DNA from: CALFMR01 sp035550595
GTDB taxonomy: Bacteria > Acidobacteriota > Vicinamibacteria > Vicinamibacterales > SCN-69-37
Direction: 5' to 3'
DNA: 15,422 bases
Assembly (NCBI GenBank): GCA_035550595.1
Contig: DASZOV010000157.1
Location: forward strand, 1-15,422
The first letter of the stretch is position 1. Every line of letters starts with the position of its first letter. Shown one piece after another: positions 1 to 6,461 of the stretch. The notes beneath the pieces were generated by a model. It ran no database searches and was not told where the DNA came from. It was given only the letters and a program-made list of their open reading frames with translations. The translations under genes were made by a program, and so were the position numbers.

Positions 1-139
1 CTTCGGCGGCGGTCAGACCGAGACGGAGCTGACGCTGCCGCCGGGCCGGCACACGCTGCAGCTCGTCCTCGGCGATGCCACGCACACGCCGTTCGATCCG
101 CCGATCGTGTCGCCGAAGATCACGATCACGGTCAAGTAG
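1..139 (+). CDS. DUF4399 domain protein, C-terminal fragment
   Basis: This is the last 45 codons of a gene that enters from the left edge. Reading from base 2, the frame gives a peptide beginning FGGGQTETELTLPPGRHTLQ and ending KITITVK before a TAG at 137-139. The run 'LPPGRHTLQLVLGDATHTPFDPPIVS' in pieces (PPG-H-TLQL, LGDA, H-P-PP) is what I recognise as the end of DUF4399, a small domain usually found in secreted or periplasmic proteins of unknown function. The start, any signal peptide and the full length lie outside the window. A stable hairpin follows 25 bases after the stop, which fits the end of a transcription unit. The domain call rests on memory of the family pattern; no function can be assigned. 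Confidence 0.75.
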   Translation, partial: FGGGQTETELTLPPGRHTLQLVLGDATHTPFDPPIVSPKITITVK

Positions 140-163
140 TCGGTCATCTGCGACGTTCTCCAC

Positions 164-198
164 CGTCACGAGGCCGGCGTCCACGCCGCCTCGTGACG
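164..198 (+). terminator. Stable stem-loop downstream of the DUF4399 gene
   Basis: The arm CGTCACGAGGC (164-174) pairs perfectly with GCCTCGTGACG (188-198). Inside it, GGCG (176-179) pairs with CGCC (184-187) around the loop TCCA, leaving one bulged C at 175. That is 15 base pairs in total, starting 25 bases after the stop codon. The downstream sequence (TCTGTCGGTTG) is only mildly T-rich, so this is either a weak intrinsic terminator or a 3' RNA-stabilising hairpin. Confidence 0.6.
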
Positions 199-283
199 TC
201 TGTCGGTTGCACCGTTCCGCTCGCCGCACTCGCCGCGTTCGTGATGAGAACCGATCACACGCGCCGTCAGGCGCGCTGTCAAT

Positions 284-359
284 TTCGAAGTTCGAAGTTT
301 GAAGTTCGAAGTTGACGAGAATCACTTCTGGCTTCTGGCTTCGAACTTCTAACTTCGCT
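284..359. repeat. Inverted array of 7-bp units (TTCGAAG / CTTCGAA)
   Basis: Positions 284-311 hold four head-to-tail 7-mers: TTCGAAG, TTCGAAG, TTTGAAG, TTCGAAG. After a 13-base spacer, 325-359 holds five 7-mers in the opposite sense: CTTCTGG, CTTCTGG, CTTCGAA, CTTCTAA, CTTCGCT. The segment 294-311 and the segment 339-356 are inverted repeats of each other at 17 of 18 positions, so the transcript could fold into a long stem with a 27-base loop. The array ends five bases before the ATG of the Gfo/Idh/MocA gene and has a much lower GC content than its surroundings. It could be an operator array, a 5'-leader structure or a dispersed heptad repeat; the sequence alone does not decide. Confidence 0.8.
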
Positions 360-364
360 CAGCA

Positions 365-1372
365 ATGCATCCCGTCCGTTTCGGTCTCATCGGCTACGGC
401 GCCTGGGGCGCGCACCACGCGCGCGCGATCGTCGAGGCGTCTGGCGCCGATCTCGTCGCGATTGCCGCACGGTCGGCCGAGGCCCGCGATGCCGCGGCCA
501 AGTCCCACCCTGGCGTCGCGCTGGTCGCGGACTATCGCGAGCTCATCGCCCGCGCCGATGTCGACGTCGTGGACGTGGTCGTGCCGACGGATCAGCATCG
601 AGCAATTGGCGTCGACGTGCTGCGCGCGGGCAAGCATCTGCTGCTCGAGAAGCCGATGGCACTCGATCTCGCCGGCTGCGACGCGCTCATCGCGGAGGCG
701 GCGCGAGCTAGGCGGCTCTTGTGCGTGGGCTTCGAGTTCCGGCTGTCGTCTCTCTGGGGCCGCGTGAAGCAGATGATCGACGATGGCGCGATCGGCGAGC
801 CGCAGTACGGGCTCATCGAGCTGTGGCGCAATCCCTACCGGCGTGGCTCGGGCGGATGGCGCTACGACATCGCGCGCGTCGGCAACTGGATTCTCGAGGA
901 GCCGATCCACTTCTTCGATCTCGCGCGCTGGTACTTCGCGAGCGTCGGCGAGCCGGGCCGCATCATCGCGTGCGCGAATGGCAAGGATCCGGCGCATCCC
1001 GAGCTCTACGACAACTTCAGCGCCCTCGTCGACTTCCCGCGCGGCGCCTACGTCGTCATCTCGCAGACGCTGGCCGCGTTCGAGCATCATCAGGTCGTGA
1101 AGATCACGGGCACCCACGGTGCCCTCTGGGCCACGTGGTCCGGCGCACTTGACCGCACGTTCCACCCGACGTTCAACCTGCGCCACTTCGACGGCACGAC
1201 CGTGCGCGAGATTCCCATCGACGCGCCGTCCGGCGAGGTCTACGAGCTCGTCTCCGAAATCGAAGTCATGGCCCGCGCCGTCCGCGGTGAAGCCCCGCTC
1301 CACGCCACCGGCGAAGACGGCCGCGCGGCGGTCGCACTGTGCCTGCGGGCGATTGAAGCTGTGGGCAGATAA
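365..1372 (+). CDS. Gfo/Idh/MocA family NAD(P)-dependent oxidoreductase
   Basis: A 335-residue cytoplasmic protein, normal length for the family. The N-terminus carries a Rossmann dinucleotide-binding loop, GYGAWG (residues 10-15), after a beta strand (VRFGLI). The family signature EKP is at 95-97 (LLLEKPMAL), where the Lys normally takes part in catalysis. The C-terminal alpha/beta domain contains NWILEEPIHFFDLARW (about 174-189), in the place of the family's catalytic Asp/His helix; His182 and Asp185 are the likely counterparts. Members oxidise or reduce sugars, inositols, sugar acids and their derivatives; the substrate here is not readable. No good Shine-Dalgarno precedes the ATG, and the heptad array lies just upstream. 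It is the first gene of a same-strand run with a DHDPS-type enzyme, an OYE-type flavoenzyme and a cupin, suggesting a shared catabolic route. Confidence 0.93.
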   Translation: MHPVRFGLIGYGAWGAHHARAIVEASGADLVAIAARSAEARDAAAKSHPGVALVADYRELIARADVDVVDVVVPTDQHRAIGVDVLRAGKHLLLEKPMALDLAGCDALIAEAARARRLLCVGFEFRLSSLWGRVKQMIDDGAIGEPQYGLIELWRNPYRRGSGGWRYDIARVGNWILEEPIHFFDLARWYFASVGEPGRIIACANGKDPAHPELYDNFSALVDFPRGAYVVISQTLAAFEHHQVVKITGTHGALWATWSGALDRTFHPTFNLRHFDGTTVREIPIDAPSGEVYELVSEIEVMARAVRGEAPLHATGEDGRAAVALCLRAIEAVGR

Positions 1373-1384
1373 ACAGCGGGCAGG

Positions 1385-1482
1385 CCCGAAGCCGCGCGCA
1401 AGGCGCGCGCTGAGGGCGGTGCGATAGTCTTGCAGGCGTTGGGGGTGGGCCCCAACGCGACTCAAAGAAAGAAGACAGAGCT
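1385..1482. repeat. Degenerate copy of the dispersed GTTGGGG/CCCCAAC hairpin repeat
   Basis: Between the dehydrogenase and the DHDPS-type gene, arms GCGTTGGGG (1436-1444) and CCCCAACGC (1450-1458) form a perfect 9-bp stem around a 5-base loop GTGGG. It is followed by a purine-rich tail (GACTCAAAGAAAGAAGACAG) that resembles the A-rich end of the copy at 9015-9060. A second small perfect hairpin, CGCGCGC (1393-1399) with GCGCGCG (1403-1409), lies 27 bases upstream of it. The copy lies in the same orientation as the one at 9015. The 161-bp gap holds no other recognisable feature. Confidence 0.75.
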
Positions 1483-1533
1483 GCCTGCAGTCGCGCGCAG
1501 GACGCACGTGCCCCAGTGCTATCCTGACCGCTC

Positions 1534-2481
1534 ATGCAGGTTCCTCCGCTCGTGCCCGGCCGCTCGATCGAGGGCAATTCCGCCGTCTTGTTGCCATTCC
1601 TCGCCGACGATCGACCGGACTGGGAGGGCTTTCGCACGCTGCTCGATCGGACGTGGGCCGCGGGGCTCACGCCGGCGGTCAACATGGACACCGGCTATGT
1701 GAACCTGCTGACGATGGCTGAGCGCGCGCGAGTCTTGGTCGAGACGCGTGAGGTCGCGGCTGGGCGTCGGTTCATTGCGGGCGCGTTCATCGAAGGGGAG
1801 GCCGGCGATCCGGCGGCGCTCTATCGTCGCGAGGTCGAGGCCATCCGCGCGCACGGCGGAACGCCCATCCTGTTCCAATGCTCAGCGCTCGGGACGGCGA
1901 GCGAAGCCGACGTGCTCCGCGTCTACACACAGGTTGCCGAGACGGGCGGTCCGCTCCTCGCCTTCGAGCTGGGGACGATGTTCGCGCCGTTCGGGCGGAT
2001 CTACTCGCCGGATTTCATCCGCCGACTCTTCGAGATCGAGGCATTCGTCGGCGCCAAGCACTCGTCGCTCGACCGCGTCTGCGAATGGGAACGGCTGGCG
2101 CTGCGCGATCGCCTGCGGCCGGACTTCCGCATCTACACGGGCAACGACCTGGCGATCGACATGGTTTTCTACGGCAGCGATTACCTGCTCGGGCTCTCGG
2201 CGTTCCACGTCGAGGCGTTCGCGCTGCGCGATCGGCTGTGGGCGGACAGCGACGCGCGCGCGGTCGGCGTCAACGACCTGCTGCAGTATCTCGGACAGCT
2301 CGTCTTCCGCGCGCCCGTGCCCGCGTACAAGCACTCGGCTGCGCAGTTTTTGCACGCGCGTGGGATCATCGCCACCGGTCGCCCGCATCCGAAGAGCCCG
2401 CGGCGGCCGGAGTCGGACGTCGCGATTCTCGAGGACATCCGCGATCGGCTGGATGCCGAACGTGCGAGGATCGAGGCATGA
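1534..2481 (+). CDS. Dihydrodipicolinate synthase (DapA/NAL) superfamily lyase
   Basis: A 315-residue protein with the layout of a class I, Schiff-base-forming TIM-barrel aldolase/lyase. N-terminal strands resemble the family (LLPFLADDRPDWEGF, then TPAVNMDTGYVNLLT near 46-60 where true DapA has the GTTGE substrate-binding loop). The motif FVGAKHSS (171-178) places Lys175 where the Schiff-base lysine is expected. The residues before it, FELGTMF (144-150), differ from the usual YNxP segment, so the catalytic Tyr of DapA is not evident and the enzyme is unlikely to be a housekeeping DapA. Related enzymes cleave or dehydrate keto-acids and sugar acids. The ATG overlaps no clear ribosome-binding site. 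Its stop TGA shares bases with the ATG of the flavoenzyme gene, implying translational coupling. Confidence 0.85.
   Translation: MQVPPLVPGRSIEGNSAVLLPFLADDRPDWEGFRTLLDRTWAAGLTPAVNMDTGYVNLLTMAERARVLVETREVAAGRRFIAGAFIEGEAGDPAALYRREVEAIRAHGGTPILFQCSALGTASEADVLRVYTQVAETGGPLLAFELGTMFAPFGRIYSPDFIRRLFEIEAFVGAKHSSLDRVCEWERLALRDRLRPDFRIYTGNDLAIDMVFYGSDYLLGLSAFHVEAFALRDRLWADSDARAVGVNDLLQYLGQLVFRAPVPAYKHSAAQFLHARGIIATGRPHPKSPRRPESDVAILEDIRDRLDAERARIEA
2466..2470 (+). promoter_or_regulatory. Ribosome-binding site GAGGA for the flavoenzyme gene
   Basis: GAGGA lies inside the end of the DHDPS-type gene, 7 bases before the ATG at 2478. This supports the overlapping ATGA start (stop 2479-2481) over the longer open frame that extends upstream through the preceding gene. 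Confidence 0.65.
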
Positions 2482-3932
2482 GCCAGTCGTCGTTTCCGCG
2501 GATGGCCTCGTTCAAGACGGCCGGCGCGCTCCGCGCGCACCTCGACGCGCACGGCATTCCGCTTGCGTTCGACGACGAGCTGGCGCCGCCCGAGTCGTCG
2601 CCGCTCGCGCAGCGTGTCGAAGCGGCCGGCCTTCGCGTGGGCAATCGCTTCTGCGTGCTGCCGATGGAGGGGTGGGACGGCACACCCGATGGCCGGCCGA
2701 GCGATCTCACCGTACGCCGCTGGCGGCACTTCGGCGAGAGCGGCGCGAAGCTCATCTGGGGCGGGGAAGCCGTGGCCGTGCGTCACGACGGCCGTGCGAA
2801 CCCGAGTCAGTTGCTGATGAACGCGTCGACGCAGCCGGCGATTGCCTGGCTCCGCGAGACGCTCGTCGCCGCGCACCGCGCGCGGTTCGGATCGAATGCG
2901 GATGGCGATCTCGTCATCGGCCTGCAGCTCACGCACTCCGGCCGCTTCGCCCGGCCCGATGCCACCGATCGTCCCGCGCCAATCGTCGCGTGCCCGAATC
3001 CGGTCATCGATCGTCGCTTCGCGTCGCCGCCGCGTGTGTTCACCGACGACGAGCTGGATCGGCTGGTGGAGGATTTCATCGCGGCCGCGCGGCTGGCCGA
3101 GGCGTCCGGGTTCGACTTCATCGACATGAAGCAGTGCCACGGCTATCTCGGGCACGAGCTGCTCGGCGCGCGCGATCGGCCAGGCCGGTACGGCGGCTCG
3201 CTCGAGAATCGCTTCCGCTTCATGCGCAACGTCATCCAGGGCGTCCGCGCCGCGGCGCCGCGGTTGGCCATTGGCGTGCGCGTGTCGGCGGTGGATCTCG
3301 TCCCGTATCGCAAGGACGCGCACGGCGTCGGCGAGCCATCGCCGCTCGATGCCGCGAGCGCGCGTGCCGGCTTCGGCGTGATTCACGACGACGACCTGGA
3401 CGCGGCGCTCGAAGAACCACGCGCGCTCATGGCCGAGCTCGAGTCGCTTGGCGTGCGCTGGGTCTGTGTCACGGCCGGCAGCCCGTACTACACGCCGCAC
3501 GTCACGCGCCCGGCTTTCTTCCCGCCGATGGACGGCTATCTGCCGCCCGAGGACCCGCTCGCCGGCGTCGCGCGCCAGGTGCGGACCGTGGCGCGATTGA
3601 AAGCCGCGGCGCCGAATCTGGTCTTCGTCGGCTCCGGCTATACGTATCTCCAGGACTGGCTGCCGCACGTCGCGCAGCACAACGTGCGCGAAGGGCTCAC
3701 CGATCTCGTCGGGCTCGGACGCATGGTGTTGGCCTATCCGGACTTCGCCGCCGACGTGCTCGCTGGCGTCCCGATGCGTCGCGCGCACGTGTGTCGCACG
3801 TTCAGCGACTGTACGACCGGCCCGCGTATGGGATTGCGATCCGGCTGTTATCCGCTCGACGATCTCTACAAGGCGCAGCCGGAAGCGGCGGCGATTCTCA
3901 AAGTCCGCACCGCGATGACGGCGAAGGTCTGA
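2478..3932 (+). CDS. Old yellow enzyme-like NADH:flavin oxidoreductase
   Basis: A 484-residue FMN-type TIM-barrel oxidoreductase, about 100 residues longer than classical OYE/YqjM. Visible hallmarks in order: an early barrel strand NRFCVLPMEGW (56-66), LQLTHSGR (149-156) for flavin contact, CHGYLGHELL (220-229) in place of the family's HGAHGYLL substrate-binding segment, RYGGSLENR (237-245), and GLGRMV (412-417) for FMN phosphate binding near the end. The C-terminal tail has Cys439, Cys445 and Cys457 (CRTFSDC...GC). This recalls but does not fully match the Fe-S cysteine cluster of dienoyl-CoA reductase-type members, so a cluster is uncertain. Members reduce activated C=C bonds or oxidise amines, using NAD(P)H/FMN. 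The start overlaps the stop of the DHDPS-type gene and the cupin follows 26 bases later. The exact substrate is unknown. Confidence 0.9.
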   Translation: MSQSSFPRMASFKTAGALRAHLDAHGIPLAFDDELAPPESSPLAQRVEAAGLRVGNRFCVLPMEGWDGTPDGRPSDLTVRRWRHFGESGAKLIWGGEAVAVRHDGRANPSQLLMNASTQPAIAWLRETLVAAHRARFGSNADGDLVIGLQLTHSGRFARPDATDRPAPIVACPNPVIDRRFASPPRVFTDDELDRLVEDFIAAARLAEASGFDFIDMKQCHGYLGHELLGARDRPGRYGGSLENRFRFMRNVIQGVRAAAPRLAIGVRVSAVDLVPYRKDAHGVGEPSPLDAASARAGFGVIHDDDLDAALEEPRALMAELESLGVRWVCVTAGSPYYTPHVTRPAFFPPMDGYLPPEDPLAGVARQVRTVARLKAAAPNLVFVGSGYTYLQDWLPHVAQHNVREGLTDLVGLGRMVLAYPDFAADVLAGVPMRRAHVCRTFSDCTTGPRMGLRSGCYPLDDLYKAQPEAAAILKVRTAMTAKV

Positions 3933-3944
3933 TCGATCCCGTGC

Positions 3945-3950
3945 GAGGAG
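3945..3950 (+). promoter_or_regulatory. Strong ribosome-binding site GAGGAG for the cupin gene
   Basis: GAGGAG sits 8 bases before the ATG at 3959. It fixes that start even though the frame is open for more than 2 kb upstream, through the other genes. Confidence 0.8.
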
Positions 3951-3958
3951 TGACGTCC

Positions 3959-4402
3959 ATGTCGAAGCGCTTCTTGTTCGTCTCGCTGGTCGTGTGTGGC
4001 CCGATGGCGATCGGCGTGCCGCTCGCCGCGCAGTCCGCGACGCCGGCGGCCTCCAAGCCCGGCGGCTACATCGTCCAGACCGATACGCAAGTCGCGACAC
4101 ACGAGCCGGGCACGCACGACGGCGGTGGCGAGACCGTCGGCTACTCGTTCTTCAAGGGCGTGCCGAACCTGCACCTCGTCTTCCGCAAGCGCGCGCTGAA
4201 GCCCGGGTCAGGCATCGGTTATCACAAGCAGACCGAGGACGAGATCTACTACGTCCTCAGCGGGCACGGTGTGATGACGCTCGACGGCAAGCCGTACGAC
4301 GTCGGTCCCGGCACCGCGATTCTCACGCGGACCGGCAGCTCTCACGGCCTGAAGCAGACCGGGCCCGACGACCTCGTCATTCTCATTAATTACCAGCAGT
4401 AG
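3959..4402 (+). CDS. Exported single-domain cupin protein
   Basis: A 147-residue protein with an apparent signal peptide (basic MSKR, hydrophobic core FLFVSLVVCGPMAIGVPL, small residues AAQSA near 23-27), so it is probably periplasmic or secreted. The rest is one cupin beta-barrel. Motif 1 reads GYHKQTEDEIYYVLSG (87-102), with His89, Glu95 and Gly102 in the expected places; the second metal-ligand histidine of the HxH pair is Gln91. Motif 2 reads VGPGTAILTRTGSSHG (115-130), with His129. Three or four ligands could still hold a metal. Function could be isomerase, dioxygenase or a small-molecule-binding accessory; none can be chosen. It is the last gene of the dehydrogenase/lyase/flavoenzyme run and the only exported one. 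Its end overlaps the convergent PQQ-type dehydrogenase gene by 17 bases. Confidence 0.88.
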   Translation: MSKRFLFVSLVVCGPMAIGVPLAAQSATPAASKPGGYIVQTDTQVATHEPGTHDGGGETVGYSFFKGVPNLHLVFRKRALKPGSGIGYHKQTEDEIYYVLSGHGVMTLDGKPYDVGPGTAILTRTGSSHGLKQTGPDDLVILINYQQ

Positions 4403-6011
4403 CGCTCGCGCCGGTGACGGCGCGGATCATCCCATCGACCTTGCTGAGGATGTAGACCTCGCCGTTTGCATCGAAGCCGAACCGGATGTCCGCGCGTGCG
4501 GGCATCGGCGTCGTCGCATCCGGCGCGGCCGCGTGCCGACGCGCGTTGTAGGCCGCGACGACGATCGGGTTCATTGTCGGATAAGTGACGAGGCCGGCGT
4601 CGGGCGTGTCGTTCGGATCGTTCCAGCGCAGTTGCACTTCGTGCAGTGGCGCCACGGTCGCCGCCTTCCCGTCGTCGGCGGCGAGCATCTCCGCATAATT
4701 CGCGTACCAGAGACGGCCGGTCAGGATGTCGCCGAGCAGGAACTTGCCGCGGAGCGCCGGCAGCCGCGTGCCGCGATAGACGAAGCCGCCCATGACCGAG
4801 AAGCCCTGCGAGTGGTTGTACTCGAGCACGGGATAGGTCGGCGTCACCGTGCCGTGCGTCACCGTATCGGAGATGAGCACAGGGATATGGTCGTCGGACG
4901 GCAGCGGTCCGGTGAGGTTCGTCGACAGCAGTTGTTCGGTGCCTTCGCGCTCGGAGTACCCGTAGTTGGCGCCCTTGTGGATGACGTCGACGGCCTCCCA
5001 CGTGTGCAGGCCGATGACCATCGCGAGCAGATGATTGTTCGACGGCCGCGCCGGATCGACGTCCCACGTCAGCCGATGCGGATTGCGCAGGCCGTAGGCC
5101 CAGATCTCGCCGTGCGCGCCAGTCGTCTTCACGAACGGGTTGTCGTTGGGGATGCGATAGCGACCGTTGGCGCTCACCGTGCTCGTCGACGTGTGTTCGG
5201 AGAGATCCGGGATGATGCGCAGGATCTTGCCGACGAGCGTGTCGAGGCGCTGCGGATTGTGCCGCATGTCCGGACTCTTCTGTTCGCCGGAGCCGCCGTC
5301 GCCGGCCGCGACGTAGAGCACGCGCCAGTCCGCGTCACCGGGCCGCGCCGTTGGATTGAAGATGAGATCGCCGGTCGGATGGATCTGCGTGTTGAGCTGG
5401 ATGCGGAGAATCTCGCGTGCCGTGCCCTCGAAGACGGCGTCCGCGATGTTGGTGTCGGTCCACTCGATGAGCACCGCCTCACGCAGGATTCGCCCCGGCG
5501 TCGTCACGGGCGCTGTCGGCGTGTAGCCGGTATCGAGCCCCGGCACGCTGGTCTTGTCCGGGACGAGTGAGCCGGGGACCGAGACGTCCTCGAGATGAAT
5601 CGTGTAGAAGCGCCCGTTCTTCAGGTAATCGGGATCGAACTGGAAGGTGATGAGGCCGTTGGCGAATCCGCTCGCGAACGTGAAGCGATCGAACAGTCCG
5701 GGCGCCTGGTCGCGGCCGTTGAAATCGAGATACGTCGTGAACGCGTGCGTCTTCGGATCGAGGATGTAGAGCGGCCCGTTCAGATCGTTCACGAAGATGC
5801 GGCCGGACGTGCCGGGCTCGGGCCGCATGAAATTCACGCGCGCGAGCGACCCCGGATTGCCCGTACCGCCGGTGTACGACCCCGTCACGGGCAGCGTCGC
5901 GAAGTCAATGACATCGAGCGTCAGCGGTGACTGTCGTGCCGCACGGGCAGCCGCCGTCGCTGCGACGGCAACCGCCGCCGCCGTCCCCATCCACCAGCTC
6001 ACTCGTCGCAT
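4386..6011 (-). CDS. Exported PQQ-type sugar (glucose/sorbosone) dehydrogenase
   Basis: A 541-residue protein with an N-terminal signal peptide (MRRVSWWMG, alanine/valine core, ARAARQS cleavage region near 23-27), so it acts in the periplasm or outside. The body matches the glucose/sorbosone dehydrogenase beta-propeller. Landmarks are PGRILREAVLIEW (172-184), LYVAAGDGGSG (232-242), GKILRIIPD (261-269), GEIWAYGLRNPHR (301-313) and HKGANYGY (345-352). Soluble members use PQQ and calcium to oxidise aldoses at C1; this longer version (typical soluble forms are near 400-480) may have another polyol or aldehyde substrate. RBS GAGGA (complement of 6018-6022) lies 6 bases before the ATG, which supports the start. 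No PQQ biosynthesis genes are in the window. The gene converges on the cupin and overlaps its last codons, with no terminator between. Confidence 0.9.
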   Translation of the reverse strand: MRRVSWWMGTAAAVAVAATAAARAARQSPLTLDVIDFATLPVTGSYTGGTGNPGSLARVNFMRPEPGTSGRIFVNDLNGPLYILDPKTHAFTTYLDFNGRDQAPGLFDRFTFASGFANGLITFQFDPDYLKNGRFYTIHLEDVSVPGSLVPDKTSVPGLDTGYTPTAPVTTPGRILREAVLIEWTDTNIADAVFEGTAREILRIQLNTQIHPTGDLIFNPTARPGDADWRVLYVAAGDGGSGEQKSPDMRHNPQRLDTLVGKILRIIPDLSEHTSTSTVSANGRYRIPNDNPFVKTTGAHGEIWAYGLRNPHRLTWDVDPARPSNNHLLAMVIGLHTWEAVDVIHKGANYGYSEREGTEQLLSTNLTGPLPSDDHIPVLISDTVTHGTVTPTYPVLEYNHSQGFSVMGGFVYRGTRLPALRGKFLLGDILTGRLWYANYAEMLAADDGKAATVAPLHEVQLRWNDPNDTPDAGLVTYPTMNPIVVAAYNARRHAAAPDATTPMPARADIRFGFDANGEVYILSKVDGMIRAVTGASATAGN

Positions 6012-6252
6012 CGTTGGTCCTCGCTGAGTTGTCGCGATTCTACTCGTCAGTCATCTTTTTTGCAGTGCGTTGGGGTGTCTCTGTCATCTTTTTTGCAATG
6101 CGTTGGGGCCCATCTTTTTCTTGCCTGCTCGCGGGGCCCCACCCCCGCTCGCCCGCTCAGCGCCGCTCCTCCGTCGCGGGCTTCGCGGACTTCTTTTGAT
6201 CGCTTCGGCGCCCTCACTTCGTTCGGGGCCTCGCGGTGTCAACTTTTCTTAA

Positions 6253-6272
6253 CCTTCGCGATCTTCGCGTGA
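6253..6272 (+). repeat. CTTCGCG motif pair
   Basis: CCTTCGCGATCTTCGCGTGA follows the end of one repeat module. The same closing words (CTTCGCG ... TTCGCGTGA) recur at 6392-6417 after the next module, so they form part of the extended element. Confidence 0.55.
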
Positions 6273-6391
6273 GGCCTCTAGCCGCAGTTGCTGCCATCTT
6301 CTTTGCAGTTGCGCTGGGGCCCCACCCCCAGCGCTACGCGCGTCGCCGCCCTCGCTGCGCTCGGGGGCTCGCGGTGTCATCTTTTTTTTAC

Positions 6392-6417
6392 CTTCGCGTC
6401 CTTCGCGTCTTCGCGTG
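6392..6417 (+). repeat. Tandem 9-mer CTTCGCGTC
   Basis: CTTCGCGTC is repeated twice and followed by TTCGCGTGA. It lies at the right end of the repeat block, about 45 bases upstream of the GTG of the transporter gene. Confidence 0.7.
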
Positions 6418-6461
6418 AGCCGTCGCGGTCTTTTCTGCGCCGTGCTACAGTCCCGCCCGTT

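Larger units (their letters stand above)
6012..6461. repeat. Composite hairpin-repeat block in a divergent intergenic region
   Basis: About 450 bases between two divergent genes are largely made of repeats. Units begin with CATCTTTTTTGCA followed by a GYG(T/C)TGGGG core. Two short ones start at 6052 and 6085. A third module contains GCGGGG (6131-6136) and CCCCGC (6143-6148). A full one from about 6293 contains GCGCTGGGG (6311-6319) and CCCCAGCGC (6326-6334) around the loop CCCCAC, then a GCCGCCCTCGC-TGCGCTCGGGGG segment ending in CTCGCGGTGTC near 6379. A similar ending, CTCGCGGTGTCAACTTTTCTT, also occurs at about 6230-6250, so that module is a complete but diverged copy. Short CTTCGCG tandem motifs follow each. 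Small open frames here are just translated repeat. The promoters for both flanking genes must lie in or next to this block; I cannot identify them. Confidence 0.8.

Noticed and set aside
75..302. 75-codon Arg/Ser-rich plus-strand frame
   Set aside because: It overlaps the end of the DUF4399 gene out of frame and the terminator-like hairpin; composition is that of a shadow frame.
359..1507. 382-codon minus-strand frame opposite the Gfo/Idh/MocA gene
   Set aside because: Antisense to a gene with Rossmann and EKP motifs; no domain in its own translation.
2181..4100. 639-codon minus-strand frame opposite the flavoenzyme gene
   Set aside because: Low-complexity Arg/Ala composition, no domain, and antisense to a gene with clear OYE motifs and a ribosome-binding site.
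5927..6418. Several 60-90 codon plus-strand frames in the repeat block
   Set aside because: All three frames are open because of repeat composition; translations repeat the same FFAVRWG/ALGP words and have no ribosome-binding sites.
6288..6461. N-terminal extension of the transporter starting at TTG 6288
   Set aside because: The extra 58 codons are translated repeat sequence, with no membrane or leader character; GTG 6462 is more natural.
6012..6461. CRISPR-like or tandem array in the repeat block
   Set aside because: Units differ in length and spacing, contain hairpins and T-runs, and there are no uniform spacers or cas genes.
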